From: Owenia fusiformis
Taxonomy: Eukaryota > Annelida > Polychaeta > Sabellida > Oweniidae
Assembly (NCBI GenBank): GCA_903813345.2
Contig: CAIIXF020000012.1
Span: 2,461,318 to 2,525,317, forward strand
Direction of reading: 5' to 3'
DNA length: 64,000 nt
Below the pieces are notes generated by a model. It saw only the letters and a list, made by a program, of their open reading frames with translations, was not told where the DNA came from and searched no databases. This document shows positions 25,254-37,240 of the stretch, one piece after another (the first letter of the stretch is position 1; each line of letters starts with the position of its first letter). A program made the translations under genes and the position numbers.

Positions 25254-25452
25254 TTCCCCCTCTCTCCTTGCCTCCCTCCCCCTCTCTGTCGCTCCTTCCC
25301 TCCCTTCCCCCTCCCTCTCTGTTGCTCCTTCCCTCCCTTCCCCTCTCTGTCGCTCCTTGCCTCCCTTCCCCTCTCTGTCACTCCTTGCCTCCCTTCCCCT
25401 TGCTTCTTCCCTCCCTTCCCCCTCTCTCTCTCTGTCCCTCCTTCCCTCCCTC
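25254..25452 (+). repeat. 199-bp polypyrimidine tract with a ~28-32-bp tandem unit
   Basis: Almost pure C/T, built from GCTCCTTCCCTCCCTTCCCC and TCTCTGTC units. Sparse G bases (GTCGCTCC, TTGCC) mark the periodicity. Long stop-free frames here on both strands give low-complexity ORFs of Ser/Pro/Leu or Arg/Glu/Gly, which are not genes. Such tracts can form triplex (H-DNA). Confidence 0.92.
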
Positions 25453-26036
25453 ACTATATCCTCATGTAGGTGGAAGTCACCATTATATTTGTTTTAAGCT
25501 TGCAGTATACTGAACTAGTCAGAGCCTAGTATACATACATGAAGCAAAATTGAACTATTTAAAAGGGTAACCATACTGTACCAACAATATTCTTGAAGAT
25601 ATTTATAGGTCTCTGGACAGCCCAGCCAGTAACTAGACAAATGTACCATATCAACTTGTATTCGACAGAGTAATGTTCAGTTGTAAACACCTTGACTAGG
25701 ACAATGTGGCTAATGCACCTTTATTTCCTTATCATGCATATTTGTACAAATTTAAGTTTGGGTTTGGTGGTTATGAAATGAATTTGGAATTGTTATTGTG
25801 TTTTCTTGTTTGCTTCAAATAGGTTTTGTTTGTTTCAGATGTATTATGAACTTGAATTATAAAGGAAGGGTCAGTCTGTGGCCCATTATATAACTTTTCC
25901 CATTTCTCATCTATATAATGGCCATGTGGTCACCAGCGTATGACAGCTATATTAGATGAAATAAAAGGAGGCCATATTTTAAGATGCAAAATTGAGACTA
26001 ATAAAGTGGACTTATGAAGAAATGAAATATATTAGA

Positions 26037-26113
26037 ATATAGTCAACACTCTAAATTATGTAGAAATGCCCAAAAATGAGACATTTCACTCAAATTTTCG
26101 AGAGAAATTGTTT
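26037..26113 (-). repeat. Family A repeat, reverse arm of an inverted pair
   Basis: ACTCTAAATTATGTAGAAAT, ACATTTCACTCAAATTTTCG and AGAGAAATTG in order. A plus-orientation copy starts about 145 bp downstream (26256), giving a head-to-head pair. Confidence 0.75.
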
Positions 26114-26255
26114 GAATTAGCATGATCACAGTGAAATTATAAATATAGGCAACCCAGTCACTTTCAGTGATGTATCTGCTGTGCTTCACTACCTTCTTTC
26201 ACAGATCTAGGTTGAAACGTCCAAACCAAAAGATATGTCACTTTCTTGCTTTTTT

Positions 26256-26395
26256 GCGAATTTCTCCAGAAAATTTGAATGAAGTTACCTATTTTCTTGC
26301 ATATTCATACAATTTGGGGTATTATCCTAATACATTGCTACTTTGTTTCTTGATAATTTCTCTACTTTTCTCTGTATTTTACATAAAAACATGAC
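26256..26395 (+). repeat. Family A repeat, forward arm of an inverted pair
   Basis: GCGAATTTCTCCAGAAAATT, TGAATGAAGTTACCTATTTT, CATACAATTTGGGGTATTAT and ACATAAAAACATGACC. The last block matches the family's 3' end. Confidence 0.75.
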
Positions 26396-27131
26396 CTATT
26401 GAACAGATTCGTGACCTGGTGACCCTTAGTTGTTGAATGAGAATGTCAATTTGTTTTTGTAGTATTGTGAATGTGAGAAAAAGTTGAAAGGTCATTTATA
26501 AAAGGGTGTTATAATATGTAAATGTTTATTTGGTATAAAACTGTGAAAAATAAGATTAACATTTGATGCCTCCCTTTCGCTGTTGTTACAAAAGGTTGGT
26601 GAGGGGGGGGGGCTTAAATGATCAGATGTTTTGTATATAAATGTAACCTTTGCTTTTTTCAATGTGTAATATATTGAGATGTTTTCATCCCTAAGTGCTG
26701 CCATGGCAACCCATCTCCTTGGTAACCCTTCATCTTACTCATCAGTCTACCTCTTCTTTCAAAAATACATCTTGTGCTAGTAACAAATCTTCATTGTTTG
26801 AAAAAATCTCTGCATTTTTCAATTTTGAAAAATCTGAAAATATGGGAACAGATGTTTAACCTATATCAGTAAGATACCCATATCTAGCGTTTTAGTGTTT
26901 GTGATAATATTCTGGCGAAAAAAGACTTGCTTGATGCATAAATTGGTTCGCAATTACCCATATATTGTAGAAGTTATCTTCAAATATGTCTGTGTTGGTA
27001 TGATAAATTTTTACCAAATCTGGTATTATCTCGTGCCAGGTGCTTAATCCATTTAGGCAGGTCAATAATTTCTTGAAAGAAAATAAAAGTATATGGAGCT
27101 TTGCATGTCTTCCAATATTTAGGAGAGCTGT

Positions 27132-27452
27132 GATCCAAATCCATATCACATGCGATCCAGATCCATATCACATGGGATCCAGATCCATATCACATGCAAT
27201 CCAGATCCATATCACATGCAATCCAGATCCATATCACATGGGATCCAGATCCATGTCACATGGGATCCAGATCCATGTCACATGCGATCCGGATCCATAT
27301 CACATGCGATCCAGATCCATGTCACGTGGGATCCAGGATCTACCTCACATCTGATCCAGATCCATGTCACATGGGATCCAGGATCTACCTCACATGTGAT
27401 CCAGATCCATCTCAACACTGATCCAGATCCATATCACATGTGATCCAGATCT
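27132..27452 (+). repeat. Minisatellite, 22-bp unit, about 14 copies
   Basis: Tandem GATCCAGATCCATATCACAT plus GC/GG, with later copies changed to GATCCAGGATCTACCTCACA and one CATCTCAACACT variant. The unit is free of stop codons in several frames on both strands (22 x 3 = 66 bp), which creates several overlapping 60-120-codon ORFs with repeated DPDPYHM / RSISH / QIHIT words. These are artefacts of the repeat, not genes. Confidence 0.95.
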
Positions 27453-28808
27453 CGATAAATTCATTCTTGCTATGCCTCGCTCTATCCTTGCTTCTCCCCA
27501 GAAAGAAAACCCAGAAGAAAGTGAGAATTGTCGAGAGGTGTCTATGTAAGATACAACAGCGCTAGCTATGATCAAATGAAATACTATAACACGACAGCTA
27601 CTTTGCGACGACTTAATTAATTTATCTGATGTTCGTTTAGCGTGGTCCAAAATAAGGCACTGGGAAGTATAAGGATGCTGGTAATATATTATTGTACGAA
27701 GCTGCAAATGAAAAAGTCCTTTGTTCAGATTGGATTTTCTCGCCTGATTGAGTACTCCTATATATTCTCTCATGTGATATGATTGTATAGATTGTGTATA
27801 GGCTCAGGATGTACTTTCCCGCTCTCTCCTCTAATATACCCCTTGGATAAGCCTTACCCTAGGGATATAGTCTCTTCAGTCACATATTTCATATTTTACA
27901 TACATCTTTTGTTATACTCCAATATAACCCCTTCGTGATCTACAATAAACATGTGTTTTCATTAACATTCTAGTAACAAATTACATCCCCAAATATACAC
28001 CTTCTTTGCATAATAACCCTGATACACCCCTTCATAACACCCCTCAAAATACATGGGGTTAAATCAGGTAAAGTGAAGGGCATAATCATACAGTCCAACC
28101 CATGTTGTCGATAATAAACTATCACTTGAAAATTCTCTTCCATAAACACAGCTTAAAACCAGTCAATCCTGGAGACTGTACTATATATACAGTCCAGCAT
28201 ACAGTACCAAAAAACTGTAAGCAAATAATTAAATGATTATCTAATTATGAGCAAATTTTTGGTGCTCTCCAACAGACTGTATCTCAACTGAGATAATCCA
28301 AGGGACTCTAATAGATACTGGATTAACCTGAGAGATTAATAGAGAGAACTAAAATTGGGTACATGTTCTAGGTGTTTGTTCTAGTGTGTTATCTGTAATG
28401 AGAAATTGATGTAGAACACATGTAAATATAACGTTACATATGTGTTGGTAACATTACATATGTTTCTGGGTATAAAATAATTGGAGATACATATAGCAAC
28501 TCATTTTAGTTCTGAGCCAATATTCCGGCCTTTCCCCTTCTTTATTTCCCCAGGGATGTGCGATATTTGGACATCATCGCATTATAGTCCCGAGCCAAGA
28601 CTATGACTTTTCCCGTTCTTTAGTTCCTCAGGGGTGGGCCGTGGGGGTATACAAGGAGGAGAGAGAGGATAGTGTTGGCTCAGGTCTGTTGACCCTGTCT
28701 ATCTATGTAAGATGGGGGAGGGGTCACAATCACCTGGGAAGTTTCTCCTTTCGGAGTCACTGGGATTTACTCCTTATTGATAAAGCATTATATAATGAGA
28801 CAACATAG

Positions 28809-29016
28809 CAGGCCCGTAGCCATGATTTGCCAAGGGGGGTTCAGTTTTCAAAAATTTCCAGGGGGGTTCACATTTGACAATTTTGGCCCAAATATGGCTA
28901 AAATCACTTGAAAAGTGCTCAAAATGGTGAAAAACTGCATGATTTTGAAAGAATTTTTGGCCAGGGGGGGGGGGGGTTCGTCCGAACCCTGCGAACCCCC
29001 CCTGGCTACGGGCCTG
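28809..29016. mobile_element. 208-bp TIR element with CAGGCCCGTAGCCA ends
   Basis: CAGGCCCGTAGCCA at the left and TGGCTACGGGCCTG at the right are perfect 14-bp inverted repeats. The 5-bp flanks CATAG (28804-28808 and 29017-29021) are identical and read as a target duplication. Internal GGGGGGTTCA repeats and a 13-nt G-run (28964-28976) are included. No coding capacity. I cannot place it in a superfamily with confidence. Confidence 0.8.
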
Positions 29017-30626
29017 CATAGGCCATGTTGTTTTGACTATTATGGTAATAGACACCTCTGTTCATGTAATGGTTCCTATATTTTATGAGATATATGCCTA
29101 ACTGTGATTTATCAGGGATGCACATCTGAGCTTGGCAAGAGATAAGTTGTAAAAGTTCATTGAGTGCTTAAAGGTCACAGGCTCACTCTATCAACATTAA
29201 CTTACTGCATAACAAGAATTCTTCATCATCACGATTTCAAAATATCAAACCTTTATCTATGGTTTTGGTAAGAATGCGATCAACTTGCAAGAATAAACAA
29301 AACAGATGCAAGATGCTTGCACCGAGCTCCTCTACTCCTCCCCCTGTTGTTATATACATAGTTTGTGTTCGATAGATATCCAGGGGGTAGAGGTGTTAGA
29401 TAATCAGGGGGTAGAGGTATGTGAGTTTTACAGTAAAGATGATATATATAGTGAGGAGGCTGTAGTATGTTATTTGCTTGTAATTTGAATTCTATGCATA
29501 TCACTGCTAAGGAATATGTATCCAAAGAATGTTGAATGGTAACCTCAACAATCTTATATTATATATGCATATCATGTCATGGGAGGTCACATTTTATATA
29601 TGTGTTGAAAATGAGTTGTTTTATTGACCGCGCTTGGGTTAGTTGGATCAATTAGTCAGGACTTATATTATGTTAACTTGGGTTGTATTATGGCTGTATA
29701 TATTCAAGAATGTGTTATTTTTGCATAGATATGTTGATTTATTTAGAACATGTTATTTCAGTAAATATGAGATAAGTTTGACGTTATTTTGACGTCATGG
29801 AGGTTTTGATAGTATGGGATGGAAAAATAAGAATACATGTACATTTCTTGGAAATAATTCACCATTTAAAATCACCATCTAATGCCCCCTCCCTCCCTGC
29901 GCCCCCTCCATCTAATACTTCACCCCAGTACCTAGCTGATCTTTATCGCCACTTATTTCGCAATAAGCCAATTTTACTTTTACTCATCTATGAAAAAATC
30001 AAGTACAGAACACAAGTTTTGATTTTTCAAAGGTCATCACACCATACATTGAAAGTTTGTGTTTGTATGACATGCTAATAAATCTTCCAAGCCAGATGTT
30101 GTGTGGGGATGTTGAAGGGTTACAAACCGAAGCAGACGGATTCTGAATTTCCAAATTGCTGTCTTATTTAGGGATTTTCTCAATAAAAATTGGATGAAAT
30201 ATGTAAGATATTGATGTATCTTGGTAACAAAGATGTACCTAGCTATTCTGGGTGGTTCCTTAGTTGTTTATGAGTATTCCCAATGTCTGACTTCCATATG
30301 TTGTTTTACAGCCCATGGGCCCTTACAATAACTCAAATAACTAAATCTGAGGGAGAATGGGGGAGCAAGAAAAAACATAAATACTACATAAGAAATGAAA
30401 TAAATTGAAAGGGTTGACTAACTGTGATATGTTTTCTGTTAGATTTTTTGGCACTGAGTTTTATCTCTAAGGGACTAGTGTTAACTTGTGTATTCTGTGC
30501 ACATGAATGTTCAAATGTGATATATGGTCCCAGTGATAGCATTGAAAGAAAGTAGGGTGCACTGCTATATGCTACATGTCTGTAGTAAAACAAGAAATAC
30601 TATACACGCTCACAACTTCACAATCT

Positions 30627-30772
30627 CCGTCTGCTCATGGCGATTTCACACCATTTATCTCAAAGATTTGAATGAAGTATCTGATTTTTTGGGATTTCTC
30701 TACAATTTTGAGTGTTGACTACATGACTGTATAATTTATTTGTGAGGAATTCCACTCCTTTCCTCTAAATTT
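30627..30772 (+). repeat. Family A interspersed repeat
   Basis: CCGTCTGCTCATGG, ATTTGAATGAAGTATCTGAT, TTTCTCTACAATTTTGAGTG and GAATTCCACTCCTTTCCTCT; includes the 5' CGTCTGCTC block. Confidence 0.8.
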
Positions 30773-32644
30773 CTCAATTAAAGAAGTTCTCAGAAGTTAC
30801 TTTGATGTATTTTATGAATCTTTTCTAATTGTACAGTGCCGAAGTGAAGAAGTTATATTCTTTTGATTGGATGGATTAATACAAAATAAGATGCGATTTA
30901 TTTTCTAAGTTAATTCTACGTTCTAAAGATTATTAAATTATGTGCCTGATCAGTTTAAAAGGCTATTAATTGATACGGAGCTGTTCAGGAAACAGTGTAG
31001 CGGACAGATTTCGTGACATTTTCCAGAGCCGAGTTTTGTGCATAATCGTATTAACTTCAAAGTCGTAAGCGCAGTGCACAACTGGAAAATATAGTGAAAT
31101 AATTTGATCAGATAAACTAATAATATAATATTCTCCATCTTATTTTCGTATTTATGTCTCATTCCGTATTCTCCTAATTCTGTGGTTATTTCTTTGATGT
31201 TGTAAGGAGTTGTGGACGATACAGAGGTTGATTGCCTTTTTGGCTTTTATACATCATTTGTATGGTTTATTGTGGTTTATTGGTATCAGCTAATATTGCA
31301 TAAATCCTCTGTTATTAATACCTATCCTGATACTTGATTTGAATTAGTTTTTGGAAAGGGGTAGATCTAAAACATAACTTTGGATCTGGATGGACTTTAA
31401 TATAGGCAGCTTCGTACTTAAAATACAAGCTATGGAAAGGGGGATTTCTAAAAGTAGAACCTATCTAATAAATACCGCAAAGGGGAAAGGTTGGATTGTT
31501 CAGATACATGTGTATGCTAAACTTGTGAGTTACCCTACTGGGATTTTCACAATTTTTAAGCTTAATTTGAAACTTATTTGAGGAAATAACAAAATCTAAC
31601 CCCAGGATTCTTGGGCTCACGTCGACCTAGGAATATGAACGTTTGTTTAAGATTTTTTTAGTGAGAAAAATGGATAACTTGTAACAAAAAGGCCTTGTAA
31701 GAATTCAAGTGTGCTATGTAAGATTTGGCTTCTGGATAAACCCCCATGCAGAAAATTATATTCAATCGTGTTTTTTGGCAAAACGGATGAATCAACAAAT
31801 CAGAATATGAACGGGAATAAAGTAAACATTGTCAAACATAAATAGAAAATCAGAAATTCATGTTGTTTATTTAAAACTTACAATATTTATTTAAAAGCTC
31901 AGCTGGGTGGTTGAAATTTCATTTATGGGTAAACCATAAAAAACATCTGATATCTCCTTCTAAAAATTCATGGAATAAGAAAATTTTCTCCAGCATATAT
32001 AACTGTTGATGGATGTAATTTCTCAGATTATATAACGGACCACTGCAGTAATTAATTATGATCCACTTATTCATGCAATTCAGCCAGAGAGGTAAAAAAT
32101 GATATTAACATCTTCAAAGAACGTGTAGTGCCTAAGGTAGCTATACATTATGCTATAAAAGATCGAAACTCTTTGAAGAAAGTTTCACCTTGGGCCCAAT
32201 CTGACCTCTGCTTAGTAAACAGTTATTTATAATGTGATGATTTCTTGTACAAATCAGTTGAAATACTATTTATGTTTTTCTCATTTTGAGGCTCTTTGAT
32301 TGAATCATTCAATTCTGAGTGGAGTGAACCCTACATATGTGAAGATGTTTTGGCATGTTTATGAAAAATGACGATCTCTTTGTTCTTGTAAGTGTCTCAG
32401 GCCAAAGCTCCCGCCAGTAAGTAGTAATTGAAATGACGCTCTCGATTTAAAGAAATGAACTCATACCATTGAAACATAGATCTGAGGCAGATGTAAGTTT
32501 TTGTGTAACATGTTCATCTCATTCTTACAAAATAGTGTTTCATCTGAACCATAGTTTGATATCAAAAACTTGTGAAACATTTACATTATCATTGCTGTTA
32601 CCCACAAGTAGCTTGAAAAAGAGGTGGATTTTAGATAAAAATAT

Positions 32645-32690
32645 GGCTAAGATCTGAAATTATACAGAAATGTAAAGAAATCAAGTTATC
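32645..32690 (-). repeat. Family A interspersed repeat, short weak remnant
   Basis: CTGAAATTATACAGAAATGT and AAAGAAATCA resemble the reverse consensus; short enough to be chance. Confidence 0.3.
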
Positions 32691-33002
32691 TCTGAATGGA
32701 CAGTCAAGGAGAAATGGGATTATTATGATGTTATTTTTCTCTGGGAATGGCAATTCCTGTTGCAACTTTCAACATAAAAGATTTGCTTTCGACTGCAATC
32801 ACACGCAAGAGAAAATAACTGCATTTGATTTCCTTTCGCAAGACTGATTATGCGCCATTAAATAAATGCTTTATTAATGCTCATGGAGTCATCAATATCG
32901 GAATATAACAATTTATAATGGCCTCCCGCCATTATGTTTCTTTGGGGAAATACTTCAAGATATTGTACATTTAGTTCATTATCTTAAGTATCTTGAGGGT
33001 CA

Positions 33003-33021
33003 AGGTCAAAGTTCAAGGTCA
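33003..33021 (+). promoter_or_regulatory. DR1-like site AGGTCAAAGTTCA followed by a further AGGTCA
   Basis: AGGTCA-A-AGTTCA (33003-33015) runs directly into AGGTCA (33016-33021), and a second AAAGTTCAAGGTT follows at 33028-33040. This is a small cluster of nuclear-receptor half-sites within the large intron. It may instead be a degenerate tandem repeat of a ~20-bp unit. Confidence 0.3.
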
Positions 33022-34863
33022 CAGGACAAAGTTCAAGGTTAGTTGAACGCATCATCTTAAACAGAATATCAAATTCGGTAAATCCTGTATAGGATATTGT
33101 ATTTCATGAAAAATGAAGTCTTATAGTGTACAGTTATTCAATCTTGTATTAACTAACCTATATATTGCCGTGCACTGTTTTGCAGATTGATAAATCAGCG
33201 TAAATATATCAATGACAGTGTCATGCTATCTTGCTTACACAGTGCGATACATATCATGATTATTCTCGGAGAGTAATGAATACGGAATCCCGCCTCCGTA
33301 GCCCCATCATCTCTGATGGAAACAGAGTCATTTGGTTGATGTGTATACTATTCTTCATATGTGACACTTGCTTCAAAGCCAGTATTGTTTGTGGTGTATC
33401 TGTCTGTTTGTTGCTTTGCAATTGTGATGTCATAATAAAGGAGCTGAATAAACTCACATGCAATTGTCTCCTGAAGGAGAGAAGAGAAGATAGATGACTT
33501 TGTGGGAAGCCCACTGATTGATGTGATTTCTAAGTACTGGAATTAGCTCTCCTTTCTATACAACATCCAAGAAGAACTTTGGGTTTAATAGAAGACCTAT
33601 GCCCTTTTTCCAGGGGATGAATTCATTTTTCTGACAGCCTTCTATTCTTCTATTACATCACATTAAGTTACGTTTATAGTGGCAAGTTATTGCTAAGCCT
33701 CTAATCCTGAATCACCCATTGTGGTTCGTTCTAATGAGAATGTGATTGCCTACCTGCGACTATTGATAGTCTTTGATGAATTTGAAGTACCCTGCGCTAG
33801 AACTCAACTGTGTTGATACTCTTAGAATTATAGAGGATTCTTTGATCTGTGTAGTATATGTCCAATCAGAATATTTACTCAGATATGCTTTTCTGCATTT
33901 ATTTTGCTGATCATTTCTCATTCAAACTTGATAACCATAGAGCATTCATTTGTGCCCATTAAGATCTCATAGTATCAAAACTGCAAACTCATTCGTACAA
34001 GTCAGAGGGTTGAGTGGATAGGAGTTCCTAGCCTGATTCTCGATGAACCTGGAACTCAACTCATTCATCTTCATTCCGATTTCTGATTTAATGTTTTATT
34101 CTTAAATCATACTTCTCGTCACTTCATTTCTTACGATTCCTCCCTGTAGGTTTCTACAACTTCAAAAAATTGCTTTTATTCTTTAAAAGAGAACTTCTTC
34201 TACATGTGCTAGGGTCCGACACTTGGAATAGTAGAATTCTATGAAGAATCCATGATGTCTTGTTGTAAGAATTTATTCAGGGGTCACGATCTCACATCAC
34301 ATTCCACGAGGCATAGTTGCTGAGGATTATCTGGTAATTCCAACATTTTATGCATTGAGAGATAGGGTCCCAAGCTATGTTGTATATTTCTGTATAGTAG
34401 ACATACTCCCTCACACAGTATACATCAAGAATGGACTAACTATAACATCAATCAATTACATTTACTGGAAATCACATTCTGATACTCATAGCATCTTTCT
34501 GTTTCACCTCAGAGCTGATAGGAGTGAGATGTCATGGTTATCATGATGTGGAAATCAAAATATTTTAGAATCAAGAATCAAAAGTCAATTAATACCGATA
34601 ATGCACTTCGTGTCTTTTGCACATGTATTGTGTAATAGATATTATACATGTATAATGCACATTGAGTATGCAATAATAAGTTATGTATATTGAACATATT
34701 ATGTGTATTATGCATAGTTATGTGTACTGTATATCATAGACTTATATCATTTGTTTTGCCCCCATACTCATTAAACTTGAAACTGGGTGAAGTGATGTTA
34801 AAGTGCTCATCTAATGGATGTTTTTGAAAGAGATAACAGAGAACTTCACCCAATCATTAAAAT

Positions 34864-35028
34864 GACGTCTGCTCTTGCCGATTTCACTTAATTTCTCGTT
34901 AAAATTTGAATAAAGTGTTGGATTTTCTTGTAATTCTATATAATTTAGAGTATGAACTACATTCCTGTTCACTTTATTTTTTCTGATTTTCACATTTTTT
35001 ACTTTAATTTGTATTTTAAAATGTGACA
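34864..35028 (+). repeat. Family A interspersed repeat, near full length
   Basis: ACGTCTGCTC, AAAATTTGAATAAAGTGTTG, TCTATATAATTTAGAGTATG, CTGTTCACTTTATT and GTATTTTAAAATGTGACA: all blocks present over about 165 bp. Confidence 0.85.
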
Positions 35029-35688
35029 GCTTGCTACGTTCTCCAAGGTTTTGGCGATACTATAACTACACCCAAGTTGGAGAACTTCTTTGTTGTTTGA
35101 CACATGAATATTCAAGTTATTGAAAATGGCGATATCTTGAGGCATGAAACAGTCATTAAAATCTGCAATTTCAAATTTTCTGTATAATTAGGGAACCGGA
35201 GTATAAAAATCTTGCTGTGTCTTTCAATGAATGAAATCAAGGCTCCAAAAGTAAGCACTATATGAGAGTGAATGTATAATGTATATGTGCACTTTCAATC
35301 ATGATAGTTCGTGACAAATCTACTATTCGTATGGTCTAAGTCTTAATTAATGAATTATTACTAGGTTCATGTATTTAGCCCCTTGAATTAATTACTGATA
35401 ATCATTTATTCCTGTAATAAAAATCACGATGGTTACGCTAATTATATGCTTTTACTCACAAAAGTTAGATCAAAATCGTCATTTTTTCTCATTTTTGCAA
35501 TAATGGGAGATTAATCTTCATGTCTATGTTTTTATTCCATGGTAATTCCTTTGTTTTTCTCTAATTATCAATAAAATATGAGTGATTGTTTTGTATTTTT
35601 GTCATGGGTAATCACCTATTTGTCATTACATGTTTGCCTACCAATCAGATATAATCTTATATAATGCAGCTCATTCTTTGTAAAATCC

Positions 35689-35847
35689 CCGTCTGCTCAA
35701 GCTTATATTACTAAATTTCTCTCAAAAATTTGAATGAACGTCCTGATTTTCTTACATTTCTATACAATTTAGAGAATGTAGTTCATGCCCTTTTATTTTA
35801 TTCCTTGCTAATTCCACTCAAAGTCTTTATATTTCATGCTTAAAAAC
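35689..35847 (+). repeat. Family A interspersed repeat, near full length
   Basis: CCGTCTGCTCAAGCTTAT, ATTTCTCTCAAAAATTTGAA, TTTCTATACAATTTAGAGAA and TTTATTCCTTGCTAATTCCA. Among the best-preserved copies; 661 bp after the previous one, in the same orientation. Confidence 0.87.
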
Positions 35848-36280
35848 ATCAACCCTCGAAACATCTTCTGCTGATCAGTACAGCCCTATACCAACCATTG
35901 GATGTAACATTCCTTAGAAAAAGCACAGATTTTTTCATTCCAAGACTAAATAATATTCAACAATGAATTGAACAGATAAATGTATTGTTATACATTACCA
36001 AATAACATCAAATGGGAATGCAATAAAAGTACAATAAATAGAACAATTGTGTGAATATTGTTAGGTGTTGTATCATTTGGTTGTTTCTATGTATAATTTA
36101 TAGGCACTCGGGCTCATCTCATGTAGCCTAGGATGATGATTGATTATAAAACTCGTTAATTGTGATGTAATGTTATTGTCATTTCAGTAAGTGCAGTTTT
36201 TCCGCTTAAAATAACTGAGCAATATGTTATACAATATCGTGTAGTACAATATAGTACTTTGTAATAAAATATGATATTTT

Positions 36281-36575
36281 GACCATGATATATACCATAC
36301 TTTACTGTTCTATACCATACCTATATACCATACCTATTTAAACTATAGTGTATAACTTAATCATACCATACAAACATACCATACCATAACATTATACCAT
36401 ATCATAACATGTCATACTACCATGTCATACCATATCATATAATACCACCCAGTATTATACCATATCATACCATACCATACCATATGTACCATACCACTGG
36501 ATTTTACCACATTACATATTGCCATGAAATACCATTTTGTACCATACTACATACTTATTCTACTGTACCATTACA
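36281..36575 (+). repeat. Degenerate (ACCAT)n-type microsatellite region
   Basis: Many irregular repeats of TACCATA / CCATACCATA / ATCATACC over nearly 300 bp; it also gives a meaningless His/Tyr/Ile-rich ORF. Confidence 0.85.
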
Positions 36576-37070
36576 TACCATAGAGAACTCTATTATTGAA
36601 TATAAAACAACAGAATCAAGTTATCAATAGAGAACAATCATGATCTAAAAGTGGTGAAAGTCTAAACTGGACAATGTGTGTTTCCCAATAAACCAGGTGG
36701 GGAAGGTCTGCTATAATGTACAACTAGCACAATACAACTCAATAAATCACTCGATATGAGCATTTAATAAGGGTAGGAGAGAAAATCTGTCGCATTTGCA
36801 TATTACCCATATCGAATCGCATATACAGTGAAATCTCTATATCCCATCATGATAAACCATGACATCTCATTTCTTCTCAGCCCTGAGATGTTTCAGGTGA
36901 AATAGAAAGATGCTGGGAGTATCAGAATGGTATATCCAAACACTGCTCTGATCTGAGCTGCTATCAATGTGAACACTGTTTTTCATTTGGCAATCTAAAC
37001 ACTTGGCCAGTACAATTAGAGTTGAAGTTAGACAGGTTTTGCTGTAGGTAAATAAATATTAATCTCAATG

Positions 37071-37240
37071 TGATATGGTACTATGGTTCACTGAAAAATC
37101 GTATAGTTCTTTGGGACAGAACGAACCTTCAAAAACTAGTTAGGACGATTCTTTACTATGATACTATGGTTCAGTGAAAAATTGTATACTTCTTAGGGAC
37201 AGTACGAACCTTCAAAAACTAGTTAGGACGATTCTGTACT
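37071..37240 (+). repeat. Tandem duplication, 83-bp period, two copies
   Basis: CTATGGTTCACTGAAAAATC at 37081 recurs as CTATGGTTCAGTGAAAAATT at 37164. Both continue to GAACCTTCAAAAACTAGTTA and GGACGATTCT with few changes. Confidence 0.92.

Larger units (their letters stand above)
18745..26036. other. Proximal part of the large intron
   Basis: Outside the listed repeats (20112, 22685, 24140, 25254), G-runs and the X-box at 23210, nothing is recognisable. A 120-codon ORF at 24714-25076 spans the G-run at 24900 and has no recognisable domain; it is not called a gene. Confidence 0.55.
27453..34863. other. Intronic DNA between the 22-bp minisatellite and the 34.9-kb repeat
   Basis: Contains the 208-bp TIR element (28809), one good family A copy (30627), one weak remnant (32645) and the receptor-half-site cluster (33003). 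The remainder shows no coding or structural signal. Confidence 0.55.

Noticed and set aside
25234-25513. Overlapping ORFs rich in Ser/Pro/Leu (+) and Arg/Glu/Gly (-)
   Set aside because: Produced by the polypyrimidine tract, which lacks stop codons in several frames.
27040-27443. Repeat-protein-like ORFs with DPDPYHM units
   Set aside because: Artefact of a 22-bp minisatellite whose unit has no stop in several frames; frames are equally open on both strands.
27132-27452. CRISPR-like regular repeat array
   Set aside because: Direct tandem units without spacers in a eukaryotic intron; it is a minisatellite.
28774-29055. 93-codon ORF on the - strand
   Set aside because: It lies almost entirely inside the 208-bp TIR element and has no transposase similarity.
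31201-31230. GTGGACGATACAGAGG, considered as V-D-D start of the next Musashi exon
   Set aside because: The preceding bases lack a splice acceptor and the following codons (T-E-V-D-C) do not match RRM2.
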